From positions 210,658,746 to 210,722,745 of the forward strand of contig CM073590.1 of the NCBI GenBank assembly GCA_037074705.1: DNA of 64,000 nt. The letters run 5' to 3'. Position numbers and translations under genes: made by a program. Each line of letters starts with the position of its first letter. Positions within the stretch are counted from its first letter, which is position 1. Source of the stretch: Zhengitettix transpicula (Eukaryota > Arthropoda > Insecta > Orthoptera > Tetrigidae). This document shows positions 37,222 through 48,635 of the stretch, one piece after another. The notes beneath the pieces are model-generated. The model saw only the letters and a list, made by a program, of their open reading frames with translations. It did no database searches and was not told where the DNA came from.

Positions 37222-38600
37222 ATCTCATTGAATAACAGCTCCTCTAACGGGGAAAGGTAAGGAAATAGTCACGTTCTTTTTATTAATGGCATTTTTGTGG
37301 CTTAAGTTTATTTATTTGGAGACAATGAAAACAACCGGTACCTCTAGGCACTACGAATTGACAAACTGCAGACAAAACTTTTGACGTTTCCGACAAAGAT
37401 GTTCCTTGAGCTCGGAACACCAATTATAGTAAAGGTAGTTGGAATTAATCCGATTAAGCCGTATGAGTAACCATGATTTGCTGCTGCTTTAATCTTGATA
37501 ATTCCAGATAAAATGCTCATTTATCTGCATAAGTGAGATAATCCATTTGTCAGTCGTATTTAATCGTGCCTCACTACATCAGAATGTAAAATATTGAATT
37601 TGTTTCAAATACAACCCATTTGCTCTTCTGTATACACTCTTAGATATTATTTACATAGTAATAGTGATTTTTATTACAGGTAGATTCCAAGTACAACTAT
37701 GGACTGTATTGTAGTAAAGTAGATTTAATAGTAAATTATTCGCTAAATAGGGCATCAATTCACTATAGACGAAAACCATTACTTAGAATGTTGTTTCACT
37801 TAACGGAGTGAGTGAACATTGTCCCTTTATATTGTTCAACTGCAAAAATTTCGTCTCTTTCTTAACTTACTGGTACGATATACTATGCAACGTAAACTGT
37901 ATTCATCGTAAAATCTCGTCAATCGTGTTTTGCTTTAAAAGCCCTGACTGTCCACTTCCCGCTACCCAGATACATTTGCGACATTATTACGGCAAATTAA
38001 TAATTTCAAAACTATAATTTCTGTAAACCGGTAGACTAAGTAGAAAGATCTAAACGATTGACAAAGATCCCTACAGTTGTCTGTAAATATGAGAATAACG
38101 AACTATTACGTATATGAAACAAATATATATTTAAAATAAAATAAAAAACATTGAAATAAATTACCGGACCAGCCACTTTCCCGATGTTTTTGCAAGGGAT
38201 ATCAGAAATTAATATCATATACTTACCAAATTCTGAAGTCTGTTCCACTAAGGTTATTTTGTAACATTCATATCTAATATCTCTGGAATGTAAACGAATT
38301 TATTTGCGAAACGTGATTATAAGTCATTGTAACCATGACTACTATAAACATCAATCCTGGCATAAAAATTTTAATCTGAATGTTTCGAAGGAAAAAAAAA
38401 AAGACTTAAAAATTTTGAATGTATTCGTGTCGTACTTACTTTGAAATCCGTTGTAACTTTTGTCTAATGTGAGTATTTTTACTGTCAACTTTTTTATAGG
38501 AAACAAACAGACAACATTTCAGTACAACCACCCACATTCGAAATCATTGTGTTAATAGTATTATATAAATTGACTAAATATTTCAACAAAATTGAAAATA
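37222..38600. other. Head-to-head intergenic region, RCCD1 and ATPase-like gene
   Basis: About 1.4 kb between the two start codons, on opposite strands. It should contain both promoters and 5' UTRs. There is a GC-richer patch near 37230-37450. I found no frame or repeat of note. Whether it works as a shared promoter cannot be told from sequence alone. Confidence 0.4.
38562..38570 (+). promoter_or_regulatory. TATA-like element upstream of the ATPase-like gene
   Basis: TATATAAAT sits about 30 bases before the chosen ATG. That leaves almost no 5' leader if it works as a TATA box, and the region is AT-rich, so chance is plausible. About 60 bases further upstream a pyrimidine-rich stretch ends in ATAG, near 38499, and could be the acceptor of an intron in the 5' leader. 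Confidence 0.2.
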
Positions 38601-41600
38601 ATGGAAGTTCCACGGCTACCAAGGCGCTCTGTTGCCTCAATAAAACGAAAACAAAATAAATTGCCAGAAAAACGAAGACAAACTATTGTTGAGTTAAAGC
38701 AAGAAATAGATATGATTGATCATAAAATTTCGTTAGCTGAATTATACGAAAAGTATGATACAGATCCGAAATACGGCCTCGGGAGCGACCAAGCTGAGAA
38801 TTTTCTCGAAAGAGATGGACCAAACGCCTTAAGGCCACCAAAGCAGACACCGAACTTTGTGAAATTTTTCCAGCATTTATTTAAAGGATTTTCAATTCTG
38901 TTGTGGATCGGATCGTTCCTGTGTTTTGTCGCATATTTTATCCAAGCATCCAGTATGGAAAAACCTGAACGGGATAATTTGTATCTAGCGATCGTTCTTT
39001 GTGCTGTCGTTATCGTAACGGGTGTGTTCTCTTACAGCCAGGACGCTAAATCATCAAAAATAATGGATACTTTCAAGAATTTAGTTCCTCAATTCGCGCA
39101 CGTAATCCGAGATGGTAAGAAAAAAATTATTCACGTAGAAGATATTGTCCGTGGTGACATAGTTGAAGTAACGTTTGGTGACAGAATCCCCGCTGATATT
39201 CGAATAATAGAATGTAACTCGTTTAAAGTTGACAACTCTTCGCTTACGGGTGAATCGGAACCACAAGCTAGAGCTGTGGAATGTACACACGATAATCCTC
39301 TAGAAACGAAGAACCTTGCGTTCTTCTCCACTAATGCAGTTGAAGGTAGTGCAAAAGGAGTAGTAATAAATGTAGGTGATAGCAGCGCCATGGGACGCAT
39401 TGCTAATCTTACCACGGGCCTTCAAGCGGAACAAACCCCACTCGGTAAAGAAATTCACCATTTCATCAAATTAATTACAATTTTTGCAATCAGTTTGGGA
39501 ATAACATTTTTCATCTTATCTTTCATTATGGGATATAAATGGCTAGATTGTGTATTATTTCTAATAGGAATAATTGTAGCGAATGTTCCTGAAGGACTAT
39601 TGGCTACTGTGACTGTTTGTCTTACGTTGACGGCAAAGAGAATGGCTTCTAAAAACTGCTTGGTGAAAAATTTGGAAGCTGTTGAAACTCTTGGGTCAAC
39701 ATCGACAATATGTTCAGATAAAACTGGGACACTTACCTTGAATGTAATGACTGTATCGCATCTGTATTACAGCAACAAAGTTACTCGAGCTACACTCAAG
39801 AAAGATACTATTCCAACGGACAGTGGTTATAAAACATTAACAAGGTGTGCTATATTATGTAGCAGAGCAGTCTTTAAGGGAAGTCCGTCGCAAAAGAAAC
39901 TACCCATAGAACGCCGTGAAGTAACTGGAGACGCCTCAGAGTCGGCGATATTAAAGTATGTGGAGGCCACTGTTGGAAACGTAGGCGAGTATAGAGTTAA
40001 GCATAATAAGGTTGGTGAAATTCCATTTAACTCAACTACAAAATATCAAGTATCAGTGCACGAAAATTCTGATGACTCCGGTTCCAACTTCCTCATAGTA
40101 ATGAAAGGAGCTCCTGAAAGAATTCTTGAAATGTGTAGTACAATTCTCATTGACGGAGCAGAGAAACCAGTTAATCAAGCTGTAAAATCGCAGATCGACG
40201 ATGCGTGTAGTAAACTTGCCGGTTTTGGCGAACGAATTTTGGGATTCTGCGACAAAACTCTCCCAGCTGCAAACTTTGCTAAAAACTTCCATTTTGATAT
40301 GGACAAACCAAATTTTCCCATTAAAGACTTCAGGTTTGTTGGACTGATGTCTATGATTGATCCACCAAGACCTACTGTCCCTGATGCTTTGCAAAAATGC
40401 CGTTCAGCCGGTATCAAAGTTATTATGGTTACAGGAGACCATCCGCTCACAGCTAAAGCAATAGCAAAAGCTGTCGGTATAATTTCTGAAGACAGTTATA
40501 CAGCGGAGGAGATCGCGGAAAAATACAAAATACCAGTAGATCGTGTTCGTCCAGAAGATGCCATTGCCGCTGTAGTAACTGGTCAGGAACTTCGAACTAT
40601 GGGCCAGGAAGATTTAGACAACATTCTGAAAAATCACACTGAAATCGTATTTGCTCGAACTTCGCCACAACAGAAGTTGATCATTGTTGAAGGTTGCCAG
40701 AGAATTGGAAATATTGTAGCCGTGACAGGAGACGGAGTCAACGATTCTCCGGCGTTGAAGAAAGCTGACATTGGTATCGCAATGGGCATCACCGGGTCGG
40801 ACGTGTCGAAACAAGCAGCAGATATGATCCTTTTGGACGACAATTTTTCTTCCATAGTGTGCGGAGTAGAAGAAGGACGAAGGATTTTTGACAATTTGAA
40901 GAAATCGATAGCATATGTATTGGCGTCTAACGTCCCAGAAATAGTGCCTTTCTTAATGTTTGTGGTTTGTAACATTCCTCTCCCTTTGGGCACTATAGCC
41001 ATATTGTGCATCGATCTCGGAACTGACATGATACCAGCCATATCTCTCGGATACGAGGCTCCAGAATCGGATATAATGCTTCGCCATCCAAGAAACCCCG
41101 AAAAAGACAAACTTGTTAACCGTCAGATGCTATTTTTAGCATACGCTCAAATAGGATTATTGCAATCTGTCGCTGGCTTCTTTTCTTATTTCGTTATCAT
41201 GGCTGAACATGGATTTTTTCCTAGGACGCTCTTTGGTTTGCGAAAGGAATGGGACTCTGAAGCAATCAACGACGTGGAAGATTCTTTCGGTCAAGAATGG
41301 ACGTACTCACAGAGGAAAAGATTAGAGTTTACTGCACATACTCTTTTCTTCGTAACGATTGTTATCATGCAATGGGCAGACTTAATTTGCTGCAAAACAA
41401 GAAAAAATTCCATTATTCACCAAGGCATGAAAAATCATTTTTTGAATTTTTCGCTTATATTTGAAACTGCCCTTGCGTGTTTGTTGGCTTATACGCCAGG
41501 AATGGACACAGCTCTGAAAATGTATCCCCTTAGACCTGAATGGTGGCTCTTGGGTGTGCCGTGGGCTTTAATACTTTTCATTTACGATGAAACTAGAAGA

Positions 41601-41654
41601 TTTTTTGTTCGACACTACCCAGAAGGCTTCTTTGCTAGAGAAACATACGGTTGA
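38601..41654 (+). CDS. Na+/K+-transporting ATPase alpha subunit-like, intronless paralogue
   Basis: One uninterrupted frame of 1017 codons encodes a P2C-type ATPase. It would pump Na+ out and K+ in across the plasma membrane, normally with a beta subunit. The ATG at 38601 is chosen; an in-frame TTG nine bases upstream is not a credible start. Motifs: TGES 216-219, VPEG with Glu331 in M4, phosphorylation motif DKTGT at Asp373, KGAPE 502-506, TGDGVND 709-715, and ion-site residues in NVPE (M5), DLGTDM (Asp805, Asp809) and QWAD (Asp927). Gln115 and Asn126, at the M1-M2 loop borders, match the cardenolide-sensitive state. Oddities: the conserved TLTQNRM after the phosphorylation site reads TLTLNVM; SYGQ in the beta-contact loop is SFGQ; the usual C-terminal ETYY is ETYG; CDIPLP is CNIPLP. 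All catalytic residues persist, so it is probably active. Lack of introns across 3 kb suggests retroposition from the multi-exon Atpalpha gene. Divergent, often testis-biased, alpha-like paralogues are known in insects. A possible 3' splice acceptor lies in the 5' leader near 38500. Confidence 0.93.
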   Translation: MEVPRLPRRSVASIKRKQNKLPEKRRQTIVELKQEIDMIDHKISLAELYEKYDTDPKYGLGSDQAENFLERDGPNALRPPKQTPNFVKFFQHLFKGFSILLWIGSFLCFVAYFIQASSMEKPERDNLYLAIVLCAVVIVTGVFSYSQDAKSSKIMDTFKNLVPQFAHVIRDGKKKIIHVEDIVRGDIVEVTFGDRIPADIRIIECNSFKVDNSSLTGESEPQARAVECTHDNPLETKNLAFFSTNAVEGSAKGVVINVGDSSAMGRIANLTTGLQAEQTPLGKEIHHFIKLITIFAISLGITFFILSFIMGYKWLDCVLFLIGIIVANVPEGLLATVTVCLTLTAKRMASKNCLVKNLEAVETLGSTSTICSDKTGTLTLNVMTVSHLYYSNKVTRATLKKDTIPTDSGYKTLTRCAILCSRAVFKGSPSQKKLPIERREVTGDASESAILKYVEATVGNVGEYRVKHNKVGEIPFNSTTKYQVSVHENSDDSGSNFLIVMKGAPERILEMCSTILIDGAEKPVNQAVKSQIDDACSKLAGFGERILGFCDKTLPAANFAKNFHFDMDKPNFPIKDFRFVGLMSMIDPPRPTVPDALQKCRSAGIKVIMVTGDHPLTAKAIAKAVGIISEDSYTAEEIAEKYKIPVDRVRPEDAIAAVVTGQELRTMGQEDLDNILKNHTEIVFARTSPQQKLIIVEGCQRIGNIVAVTGDGVNDSPALKKADIGIAMGITGSDVSKQAADMILLDDNFSSIVCGVEEGRRIFDNLKKSIAYVLASNVPEIVPFLMFVVCNIPLPLGTIAILCIDLGTDMIPAISLGYEAPESDIMLRHPRNPEKDKLVNRQMLFLAYAQIGLLQSVAGFFSYFVIMAEHGFFPRTLFGLRKEWDSEAINDVEDSFGQEWTYSQRKRLEFTAHTLFFVTIVIMQWADLICCKTRKNSIIHQGMKNHFLNFSLIFETALACLLAYTPGMDTALKMYPLRPEWWLLGVPWALILFIYDETRRFFVRHYPEGFFARETYG

Positions 41655-41905
41655 AATATTTCATTTTATAATGAAACTTTATCGACATATTTGTATTTTC
41701 GAATGAATCAAGTAAAATTGATACCAAAAACTATAAGGTAATGAAATGGCGTACTTTAGTCGTACCAACGATTTCTATTGTTTTCAGTCTTGTAATTTTC
41801 TTAGTCATATGTTAGCAAACTATTATTTCAATCATTTCATTGGATGTATATTTAATCAACCAAATATATTCAGATTCACAAAATTGTAAACTTAATGTAT
41901 GTGAA

Positions 41906-41911
41906 AATAAA
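41906..41911 (+). terminator. Polyadenylation signal AATAAA for the ATPase-like gene
   Basis: A canonical AATAAA lies 252 nt after the stop codon of the ATPase-like gene in an AT-rich 3' region. It is the first exact hexamer I see downstream. If the gene is a retrocopy, this signal may have been acquired locally or carried with the inserted cDNA. Confidence 0.5.
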
Positions 41912-42367
41912 ATATAACAATCACAAAATTTAGGTTACATTTTTTAATGAAATTTCGATTTAGTAAGTACTTTTATAAGCTCAATAACCTTATAAATGAA
42001 ATAACATCAGCTAATTACTCAGATTTACCCACACAGGCTTGTATATTCCTGCGTAAGATGGATTTTTAAAAAAATAAAATGGCGGCTCATTGAATTTGCT
42101 GAAGACCTCCAAATATTTTTAATATAAAGTTAAAATCGAGAAAATATTTTAAAAAATTGTTGTACATATTTGGGTTAGTATTTAGGTACGTGACGAATAC
42201 CGGTGTAAAACGTTTTTAAAAATTATACACACCACAGATATTATATACTTCCATCAACAACGCAATTGATTAACAATATATTTTTTTATATCAAAGAATC
42301 AAGAAGTTTTATAGCAGATTGAAGTAGGCTAAATTTTGTGATAAATATGATAATCAAATACATTAAA

Positions 42368-42525
42368 TGAAAAAATTTGCGTCGGAATGAAAATTAATAA
42401 TAAGACAGATAGCCAAATACAGACAAAATAAGTGATCATATAAATATTATGATCCCCGAAACGTTATGTGGTATATATTATCACTTATTTTCACTGTATT
42501 TGGCTAGCTTTCTTGTTATCAAATA
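42368..42525. repeat. Family A foldback element, compact copy
   Basis: Left arm with TAAGACAGATAGCCAAATAC and right arm with GTATTTGGCTAGCTTTCTT are inverted around ATGATCCCCGAAACGTTATG. The central part is deleted, so the two arms nearly abut. Confidence 0.65.
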
Positions 42526-42978
42526 CATTATGTTTACAGTTTTGTGAAACTGAATATATTTAGCTAATTAAATATACATCCAGTGAAAGGTACAAAATAT
42601 AAATTTTAAGTTGAGATTAAATGTAAAGAATTAAATATATGGTTTCAGAGACGCCTTTTATATTGTTATAATACAGTTCTCTGGGAAAAGTGTATATATA
42701 TTTTTAAATAAAAGCAAAATCTCGTGATACCTTGTGAACAGTTTGAAAACACGGACAGACAAACCCAAAACGACTATTTTACAAAAAAAAATATATAATT
42801 TTTAAATTTTGGTAAAATAAAGAGGAACTTCAGTCGAACGTATCTATTTTGTTACGTCTTTGTAATGTTATATCTTCGAAATTAGTATCAGCCGGTTTGT
42901 TGTGTTTATCAGTCAAAAACTTTTAAATAAACGAAGATACTAGGGGACAATACAGATTATTCAGAGTCAGGAACTAAT

Positions 42979-44611
42979 ATGGTAACTATATACGCTTAAA
43001 AAGCTTACATTGAGTAAATTGTACGAAAATGGTTAAATTTGCAATGGATTTAATCTAATATTAATATAAACACATTAAAGTATGGAATTTCATTTTATAT
43101 AGGGCCTACTCTCCATTCTTAGAAAGCTTAAATCATCGCCTGAAAAGGAATTACGATTGTTACTGCTTGGACTGGATAATGCAGGAAAAACTACTCTTCT
43201 GAAAAAACTTGCATCTGAAGATGTGACACACATAACACCAACACAAGGCTTTAATATCAAGTCTGTTCAGTCTGAAGGCTTGAAACTTAATGTTTGGGAT
43301 ATTGGTGGCCAAAGAAAGATAAGACCTTACTGGAGGAACTATTTTGAAAATACTGATGTTTTAGTATGTATAACATTGCAGTAATAAAGAATAATTTTAT
43401 ATCTTAATTTTAATTTCACTCAAAACTTAATTAATTAAATTTCATGGTAATAGGCAGTTTCTAAAACCTACTTTTATTTGTAAAGCCAAGCCATTCAATT
43501 ATTCTTTTCAATAATTGATAGTTATACACTATATATAACAACAATGTTAATTGACAATCTCCCTCTCCGTTTTTGAATTAAGGTCCCCAGAAGCCGAGGC
43601 ACCTCGGCCTGTTTTGAGAGGTGTATGTTCCGGGGTCGCTGACCTTGGGCATATGGTAAGGGTTGTCCGCTATTCCAATTGGAATAGCACAGCAAACTCC
43701 TCTCTCGCTATCGGAAGGGCATGGGACAAGTACCCAATGCCTGACCTACCTGATGCAGGTTTTTCTAGGGTTTGTCCTGCATTTCTTTTAGGCGAATGCT
43801 GGGTAGGATCCTTAAAATATAGCCCGCGGGCCCTAGTTACCCTTGGCTACCTTCCTCCACCCTTCTGCATCCCCCCTTTCAAATCCCTTTCTTATGCTAT
43901 AAGAGGGGAGTTGTCACTATGTGGATTACCCTATACATAGCCTGTCTACACCAAAAAAAATTGACAATCTCAGAAATTCTCCAAATATTGTCCCCTTATT
44001 GCTTAACTATGAGCGTGACTCTATAATTGTATAACAACTATTTTGTTGACTTTAAACAGCTGTAACAAAATTTATTTTTAGTAATCAAAATAGATTAAGG
44101 AATAATTTCTGATGAGGGTGGTTGATGTGAGAAGTTTCAATTACACCTAATAATCATAATCAAAAGTGCGATAAAATTTTCTATGTCATTGGTTTTATAT
44201 TTTTTAAGAGATTTTCTTTTTATCTGTTTGATTATAAATAGTGCTGCTATTAGTTTAAAATGTCTAAATTAAAAGGAACAGATTGTGTTTGGTAAAAACT
44301 CCTCAATATCATCCCCCCTCCAATACATCACACTTAATAAATCATATGGGTCGAAAGAAGTATTTGAATAAACTAATACAAATATGAAGGAATATATTCA
44401 ATGTAGACAAGAATATGTATTTTTTCTTATTTTGTATTTATTTGGAAAAGTGTGGCTGAAATGAATGTGTTGTAATTGTAATATTAGTGGCATGGGGAGG
44501 GGAGGGGGTAGTAGCACTGTTACTAGTGCTACTCTTTAGCCTTTTAAAATTATTTTTATATAATGATGACTAGGAGACTAACTTATATAATCAATTATAG
44601 TTACATTATAA

Positions 44612-44674
<63 letters not shown>

Positions 44675-46493
44675 GCGTGTTATTTTATAATAGTTTTTTT
44701 AAAATAAATTAGTCACTTCAAAATTAAATTAATTACTGGGAACGAAAAGGTGCATACCTAGTTGCACTATTTTCAAATTATCTGTTTACCATTATTGCCA
44801 ATTATATTTAAAGCTGTGGTATTGAAAACATAAAAATTCAGTGTTAGATGTTTTCTAATTTGATAAAGAAGTAGCCATTTAACAAATGAAATTAAGTGAT
44901 GAAGTAAATACCACATGACGACGTCACGCCTGATAATTTTTAATTATGCCTATCTAAATGTTTCCGCAAAAAAGTTATTTAATAAATTGACTTGTAAATG
45001 GTCAGAAAGTTCTTAAGGATGGCTGATATTTTAATCGTTTCCATTTCTTTGATATTAACCATAATTTATTTTCTGAAATTAATTTTGTTGGATTGAAAAT
45101 TAATAATATGAAAGATAGTCAAATTCAGACAAAATAAATACCACACAACATTTCTGAAAGCCTTGTTCCTTTCTTCAGGTGTAGAAAAACGCAAGAGTAT
45201 AGTGAGACAACTGCTTGAGTCAGTTGACAAAACTCATAAGCCTTTTGCTTCAGCAGTTCTCTCTCTCTCTCTCTATGCTCTTGCATTTTTCTACATCTGA
45301 AGAAAGAAATAAGGCGTCCAGAATCTTTTTGGGGTATTATTATCACTTCTGTTGTCTGAATTTGGCTATCTGTCTTATTATTAATAATTTCTTTTCATTA
45401 GTCCCGTATGGATTACTCCAATAAGTTTTTAGGAAAGATACCGCTAACCATTGATATATTTTTTTTGCTGCTATTTAAGAAATATCCATTTTTTTAATAT
45501 AACTGCTTAGTGTACAAAGTTCTTTGAAGACAGAATTTTTTCTTATAACTAATTCAATTGCTTTATACCCTATGTTTCTTTCATTTTAATATCCATTATA
45601 CTAATTATTTTAATTACCTTAACAATACGTCTACATGTTTCTCATACATTTTCTTCTTTCCCCCAGATATATGTTATAGATAGTGCTGATAGGAAAAGAT
45701 TAGAAGAGACTGGGCAAGAATTAGAAGAATTATTAATGGAAGACAAATTGTCTGGTGTTCCATTGTTAGTCTTTGCAAACAAACAAGATCTGCTTCATGC
45801 TTTACCAGCTTCCGAGATTGCAGAAGGATTGGGTCTTCACACTATTAAAGACAGGGCCTGGCAGATACAGGCTTGCTCAGCAACAGCTGGAGAAGGTGTG
45901 AAGGTTTGTAGTATATTTTCATTTATTCTTTTATGCATTAGGAAAATTCAAATTTTGACTAAGCATCAAATGATTAAAAATGTAGTAGAATTTCTGAGGG
46001 TCAGGAAATCATATGAAGATTTTTATATTGCATTATGGTTATGTATTACTTTAAATTATGTTTTAAGATAAGGAAAATTGAATTATATATATAATTGAAA
46101 TATTGGTATGGAAAGGAAAGAGAGAGCTTATGGCTTACCTGAAAGGGAAGTACGGTGTAGTCATAGAGAATGGAAGGTTGTTCTTCAAATTATTGGAAGT
46201 TTTCAGCCTCCTTCTTCTGGAAGGAGTGTTACATAATTCCATGCACCAGCCGGCTGCAGATATATATATATATATATTGGTATGGAAAGGATAGAGAGAT
46301 AGGTTGTGGCTTACCTGAAAGTGAAGTGCGGTGTCGCCATGAGGAACTGAAGGTTGTTCTTCAAATTTTCGGAATTTGAAGAACAACCTTCAGTTCCTCA
46401 TGGCGACACCGCACTTCACTTTCAGGTAAGCCACAACCTATCTCTCTATCCTTTCCATACCAATATTTTTGACAATGTCACATTCTTACTATT

Positions 46494-46571
<78 letters not shown>

Positions 46572-46865
46572 ATATTAGGAGCATCCATTAAGGTATAGGA
46601 ACTAATTTGGTGACTAAGTCACATTTACTCCTTCCCCATGGCTACACCATACTTGAGGGCCTGTGTTTCCATGTCAGACATTAAAAAAGACTAGTGGTTA
46701 TGAAAATTTTTAATTTATCTGCCACTTTTACATCAGGCTTCAATTTCAGGTAAGTTATTAATTTTCTCTCCTGTCCATATATGTATTTATTAAGAACTAA
46801 TATATTGTTACTTTATTTTATAGGATGGGATGGAATGGGTCTGTAAGAATTTAAAGAAGAAGTAA
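42979..46865 (+). CDS. Arl3: ADP-ribosylation factor-like protein 3 (ARL3), 4 coding exons
   Basis: Coding exons are 42979-42981 (the ATG alone, followed by donor GTAACT), 43103-43363, 45667-45903 and 46824-46865. Introns are GT-AG, all phase 0, giving 543 nt and 180 residues plus TAA; human ARL3 has 182. The protein starts [11 protein letters not shown], an N-terminal amphipathic helix. It has P-loop GLDNAGKT, switch I with [12 protein letters not shown], switch II WDIGGQ, guanine motif NKQD, and the CSA-type motif as CSAT. The end is [13 protein letters not shown]. An initiator Met alone on the first coding exon is also the human arrangement. From family knowledge, GTP-bound ARL3 releases lipidated cargo from UNC119 and PDE6-delta inside cilia, with ARL13B as exchange factor and RP2 as GAP. 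In an insect this would serve ciliated sensory neurons and sperm. Intron 2 carries a SINE-like insertion, an (AT)n tract and a foldback element. Intron 3 carries a perfect 94-bp inverted repeat. Confidence 0.95.
43561..43958 (+). mobile_element. SINE-like or truncated LINE insertion with target-site duplication (ARL3 intron 2)
   Basis: About 398 bp bounded by a perfect direct repeat TTGACAATCT (43551-43560 and 43961-43970; AATTGACAATCT if two A's shared with the tail are counted). It ends in an A-run. This is the hallmark of target-primed retroposition. The 5' part contains GCCGAGG-CA-CCTCGGC, a perfect hairpin. Related sequence occurs at 27802-28079 and, inverted, at 60365-60470. No tRNA-like A and B boxes were identified, so it could be a 5'-truncated LINE instead. 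A 129-codon frame runs through it and is probably fortuitous. Confidence 0.85.
44613..44672. repeat. (TA)n microsatellite
   Basis: About 60 bp of TA dinucleotides in ARL3 intron 2. Confidence 0.95.
45090..45390. repeat. Family A foldback element in ARL3 intron 2
   Basis: Left arm GAAAGATAGTCAAATTCAGA...ACCACACAACATTTCTG and right arm ending CTGAATTTGGCTATCTGTCT are inverted around a central part with a (TC)n run (45259-45273). Hammerhead-like boxes are decayed. Confidence 0.65.
46103..46205 (+). repeat. Diverged direct copy of the palindrome arm
   Basis: TTGGTATGGAAAGGAAAGAG, GGCTTACCTGAAAGGGAAGT and GGTTGTTCTTCAAATTATT match the left arm of the palindrome at 46274-46466 with scattered differences. 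So the locus holds three copies of the unit: direct, direct, inverted. Confidence 0.75.
46274..46466. repeat. Perfect 94-bp inverted repeat with 5-nt loop, ARL3 intron 3
   Basis: Arms 46274-46367 and 46373-46466 are exact reverse complements around loop TTCGG (46368-46372); I checked base by base. The arm includes TTTCAGGTAAGCC (right arm, plus strand), a 3' splice acceptor-like string joined to a donor-like string. An (AT)n tract follows at 46497. The absence of any mismatch implies very recent formation, gene conversion, or an assembly fold-back artefact. Confidence 0.95.
46497..46567. repeat. (AT)n microsatellite
   Basis: About 71 bp of AT dinucleotides, 30 bp after the palindrome in ARL3 intron 3. 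Confidence 0.95.
46630..46790 (+). repeat. Family B repeat between palindrome and last ARL3 exon
   Basis: GCTACACCATACTTGAGGG, then CAGGCTTCAATTTCAGGTAA followed by GTTATTAATTTTCTCTCCTGTC. It sits about 35 bp before the true acceptor of ARL3 exon 4 and contains its own acceptor/donor-like pair. Confidence 0.45.
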
Positions 46866-48060
46866 CTCCCAAATTTGTAAATATTTTCTTAATTGGTGAA
46901 TAAGTTTTACATTCCTCTTATATTTTTATTATATAGTTATTATGAGTCTAGTCATCCGTCCAAAGATTATGCTGCTGTGATTTTACTCTGTGATTTATAA
47001 TTTAAAATATAAATTCTCTTTTGAACCAAAATTCAGATCAAATTTTTTAATGTCATTGTCAAATATTCTTTGGAAATATTTTTGACTTAATTTTATGATT
47101 GTATCAACTTTATATTTTGTTAAGAGCAACTTAATACTTCTAGCATTTATTTTTTATTTTCGTAATAAAATAATTTGAATACTTTAGATTCAAATTGTAA
47201 TTTGACATCAATAATAAAAATGTGAAATTTTTTATATAAATTAATTAGTCATAAAATAAATAAATTTAATATTGTTAATTCTGCTGTATTATTCAGTTGT
47301 TTTTTTCCTTCTAGTCAAAGCTGGTACTTTGTATATCTTTGAGGCCTATTTATTATTAAAAATGTGTGTTTATAATTAAGACATGAATTCTACATCACAT
47401 GAAACCATAGATTTTGTATTGAATTTGATTTGTTACACAAGTTAATACATATATAATTAATTTTTTAAGATCTTTTTAAATTTTGTTAATTGCTAATAAT
47501 TAATACCTGTTCAATTTTGTTGGAAATGAATGGAATGTTAAAATTATTTTACAACATTTAAGCACTGTAGATAAATCCTTGGATTAATATGATTATTTTA
47601 ATTACTACAAATTGCTTGCTGAAGTTTCTGTGAGATTTTTCGCCTTATATTCTAAGGTTTACACTTTTCTACAAGCCCATGAAATAATAAATTGAGTATA
47701 TTAAGTATGATTATTGAGAAGGGCTTAATTGCTGTTGTAAGGTACAGAAATAATAAAAGGCACTTGCAATATACAATAATACTGAAATTTTGAAGAAAAA
47801 AATAGGTGGACTAAATGTGAAAAGAACAGAACCTCTTAATCCACCTTCTTAATAATTAGAGACAAGACTTTAATTTCCAAAATAAGAAAAAAACACATAT
47901 TCACTATACTGCTATTGAAATATTACTGAATATTGAATAGCCTACCTTTAAAAGAATATTTACATTGTCCAGAATAATTTGAAATAGTTATTCAGATTAA
48001 GTTCCTCCAATCCCTCATTGATATATCAGTGGATCAATTATTGGACATTTTCAAACCTAC
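46866..48060. other. ARL3 3' UTR and intergenic
   Basis: AT-rich, with the two ARL3 polyadenylation signals. No frame or repeat recognised beyond them. Confidence 0.4.
47164..47218 (+). terminator. Polyadenylation signals for ARL3
   Basis: Two AATAAA hexamers, at 47164-47169 and 47213-47218, lie about 300 and 350 nt after the ARL3 stop in very AT-rich DNA. Either would give a normal-length 3' UTR. Hexamers are common by chance at this base composition. Confidence 0.4.
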
Positions 48061-48455
48061 CCTGAAAAAGGGGGGCTCTCAAAAAATATACATTTTATTT
48101 CATCCCAGCTACACCACCTGTTGATTTAAGGTAATCCAACTGCTCTCTGCCCTCTTTCTCATCCAATTTAGTAAACTAATTTGACCTTATCAAATTTCCT
48201 TATTTGATACGTATGTGTAAATTACATAACCTGCATACAGAATGTAATTCTCTTTCCCGAAGGGGACCGAGTCTCTGAAAATTTGAATGACATTGAATGT
48301 CCAGAGCTTTAATATCAGGTACGCCACTAACTACCTATCTTTCCTTTCCATACAATTCATCTCAACTATCTTGACTGTAACATCCTTACTTTGCATGTAT
48401 ATATATAGTATCTCAAATTTTCAAGGACCTGAGCCTTCTTCAGGACAGGAGGTCA
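48061..48455. repeat. Cluster of three family B repeats
   Basis: Copy 1 (48061-48165, plus): CCTGAAAAAGG...CTCAAAAAATATACA...GTTGATTTAAGGTAATCC. Copy 2 (48255-48360, plus): CGAAGGGGACCGAG...CTGAAAATTTGAATG...TTTAATATCAGGTACGCC. Copy 3 (48413-48452, minus): CCTGAAGAAGGCTCAGGTCC then TTGAAAATTTGAGA. Copies 2 and 3 are inverted relative to each other. Confidence 0.55.
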
Positions 48456-48635
48456 GAATGTTGGTCCATGCGGACTATATATACACATGAAAAAGATTGG
48501 AAATACACTGAAGAAAGCATATGCTTAGGTATAGTAATACACTTAAAGGAAAGCATATGTTCAAGGTTTAGAGAGGAAAGGCAGAATTGAATCAAAGGTG
48601 ACTTACGTAATAATCAAAAATCCTGAACATTTTCA

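Larger units (their letters stand above)
41655..42978. other. Intergenic, ATPase-like gene to ARL3
   Basis: AT-rich. Holds the ATPase polyadenylation signal, a compact family A foldback (42368-42525) and presumably the ARL3 promoter and 5' UTR just before 42979. Nothing else recognised. Confidence 0.4.

Noticed and set aside
38592..38600. In-frame TTG start extending the ATPase-like protein by three residues
   Set aside because: A eukaryotic gene with a normal ATG nine bases later; TTG initiation has no support.
39081..41110. Several minus-strand frames of 66-158 codons opposite the ATPase-like gene
   Set aside because: They are shadows of the conserved coding strand and resemble nothing.
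43551..43940. 129-codon frame within the SINE-like insertion
   Set aside because: It lies wholly inside a retroposed repeat and is not kept open in the copy at 27802-28079.
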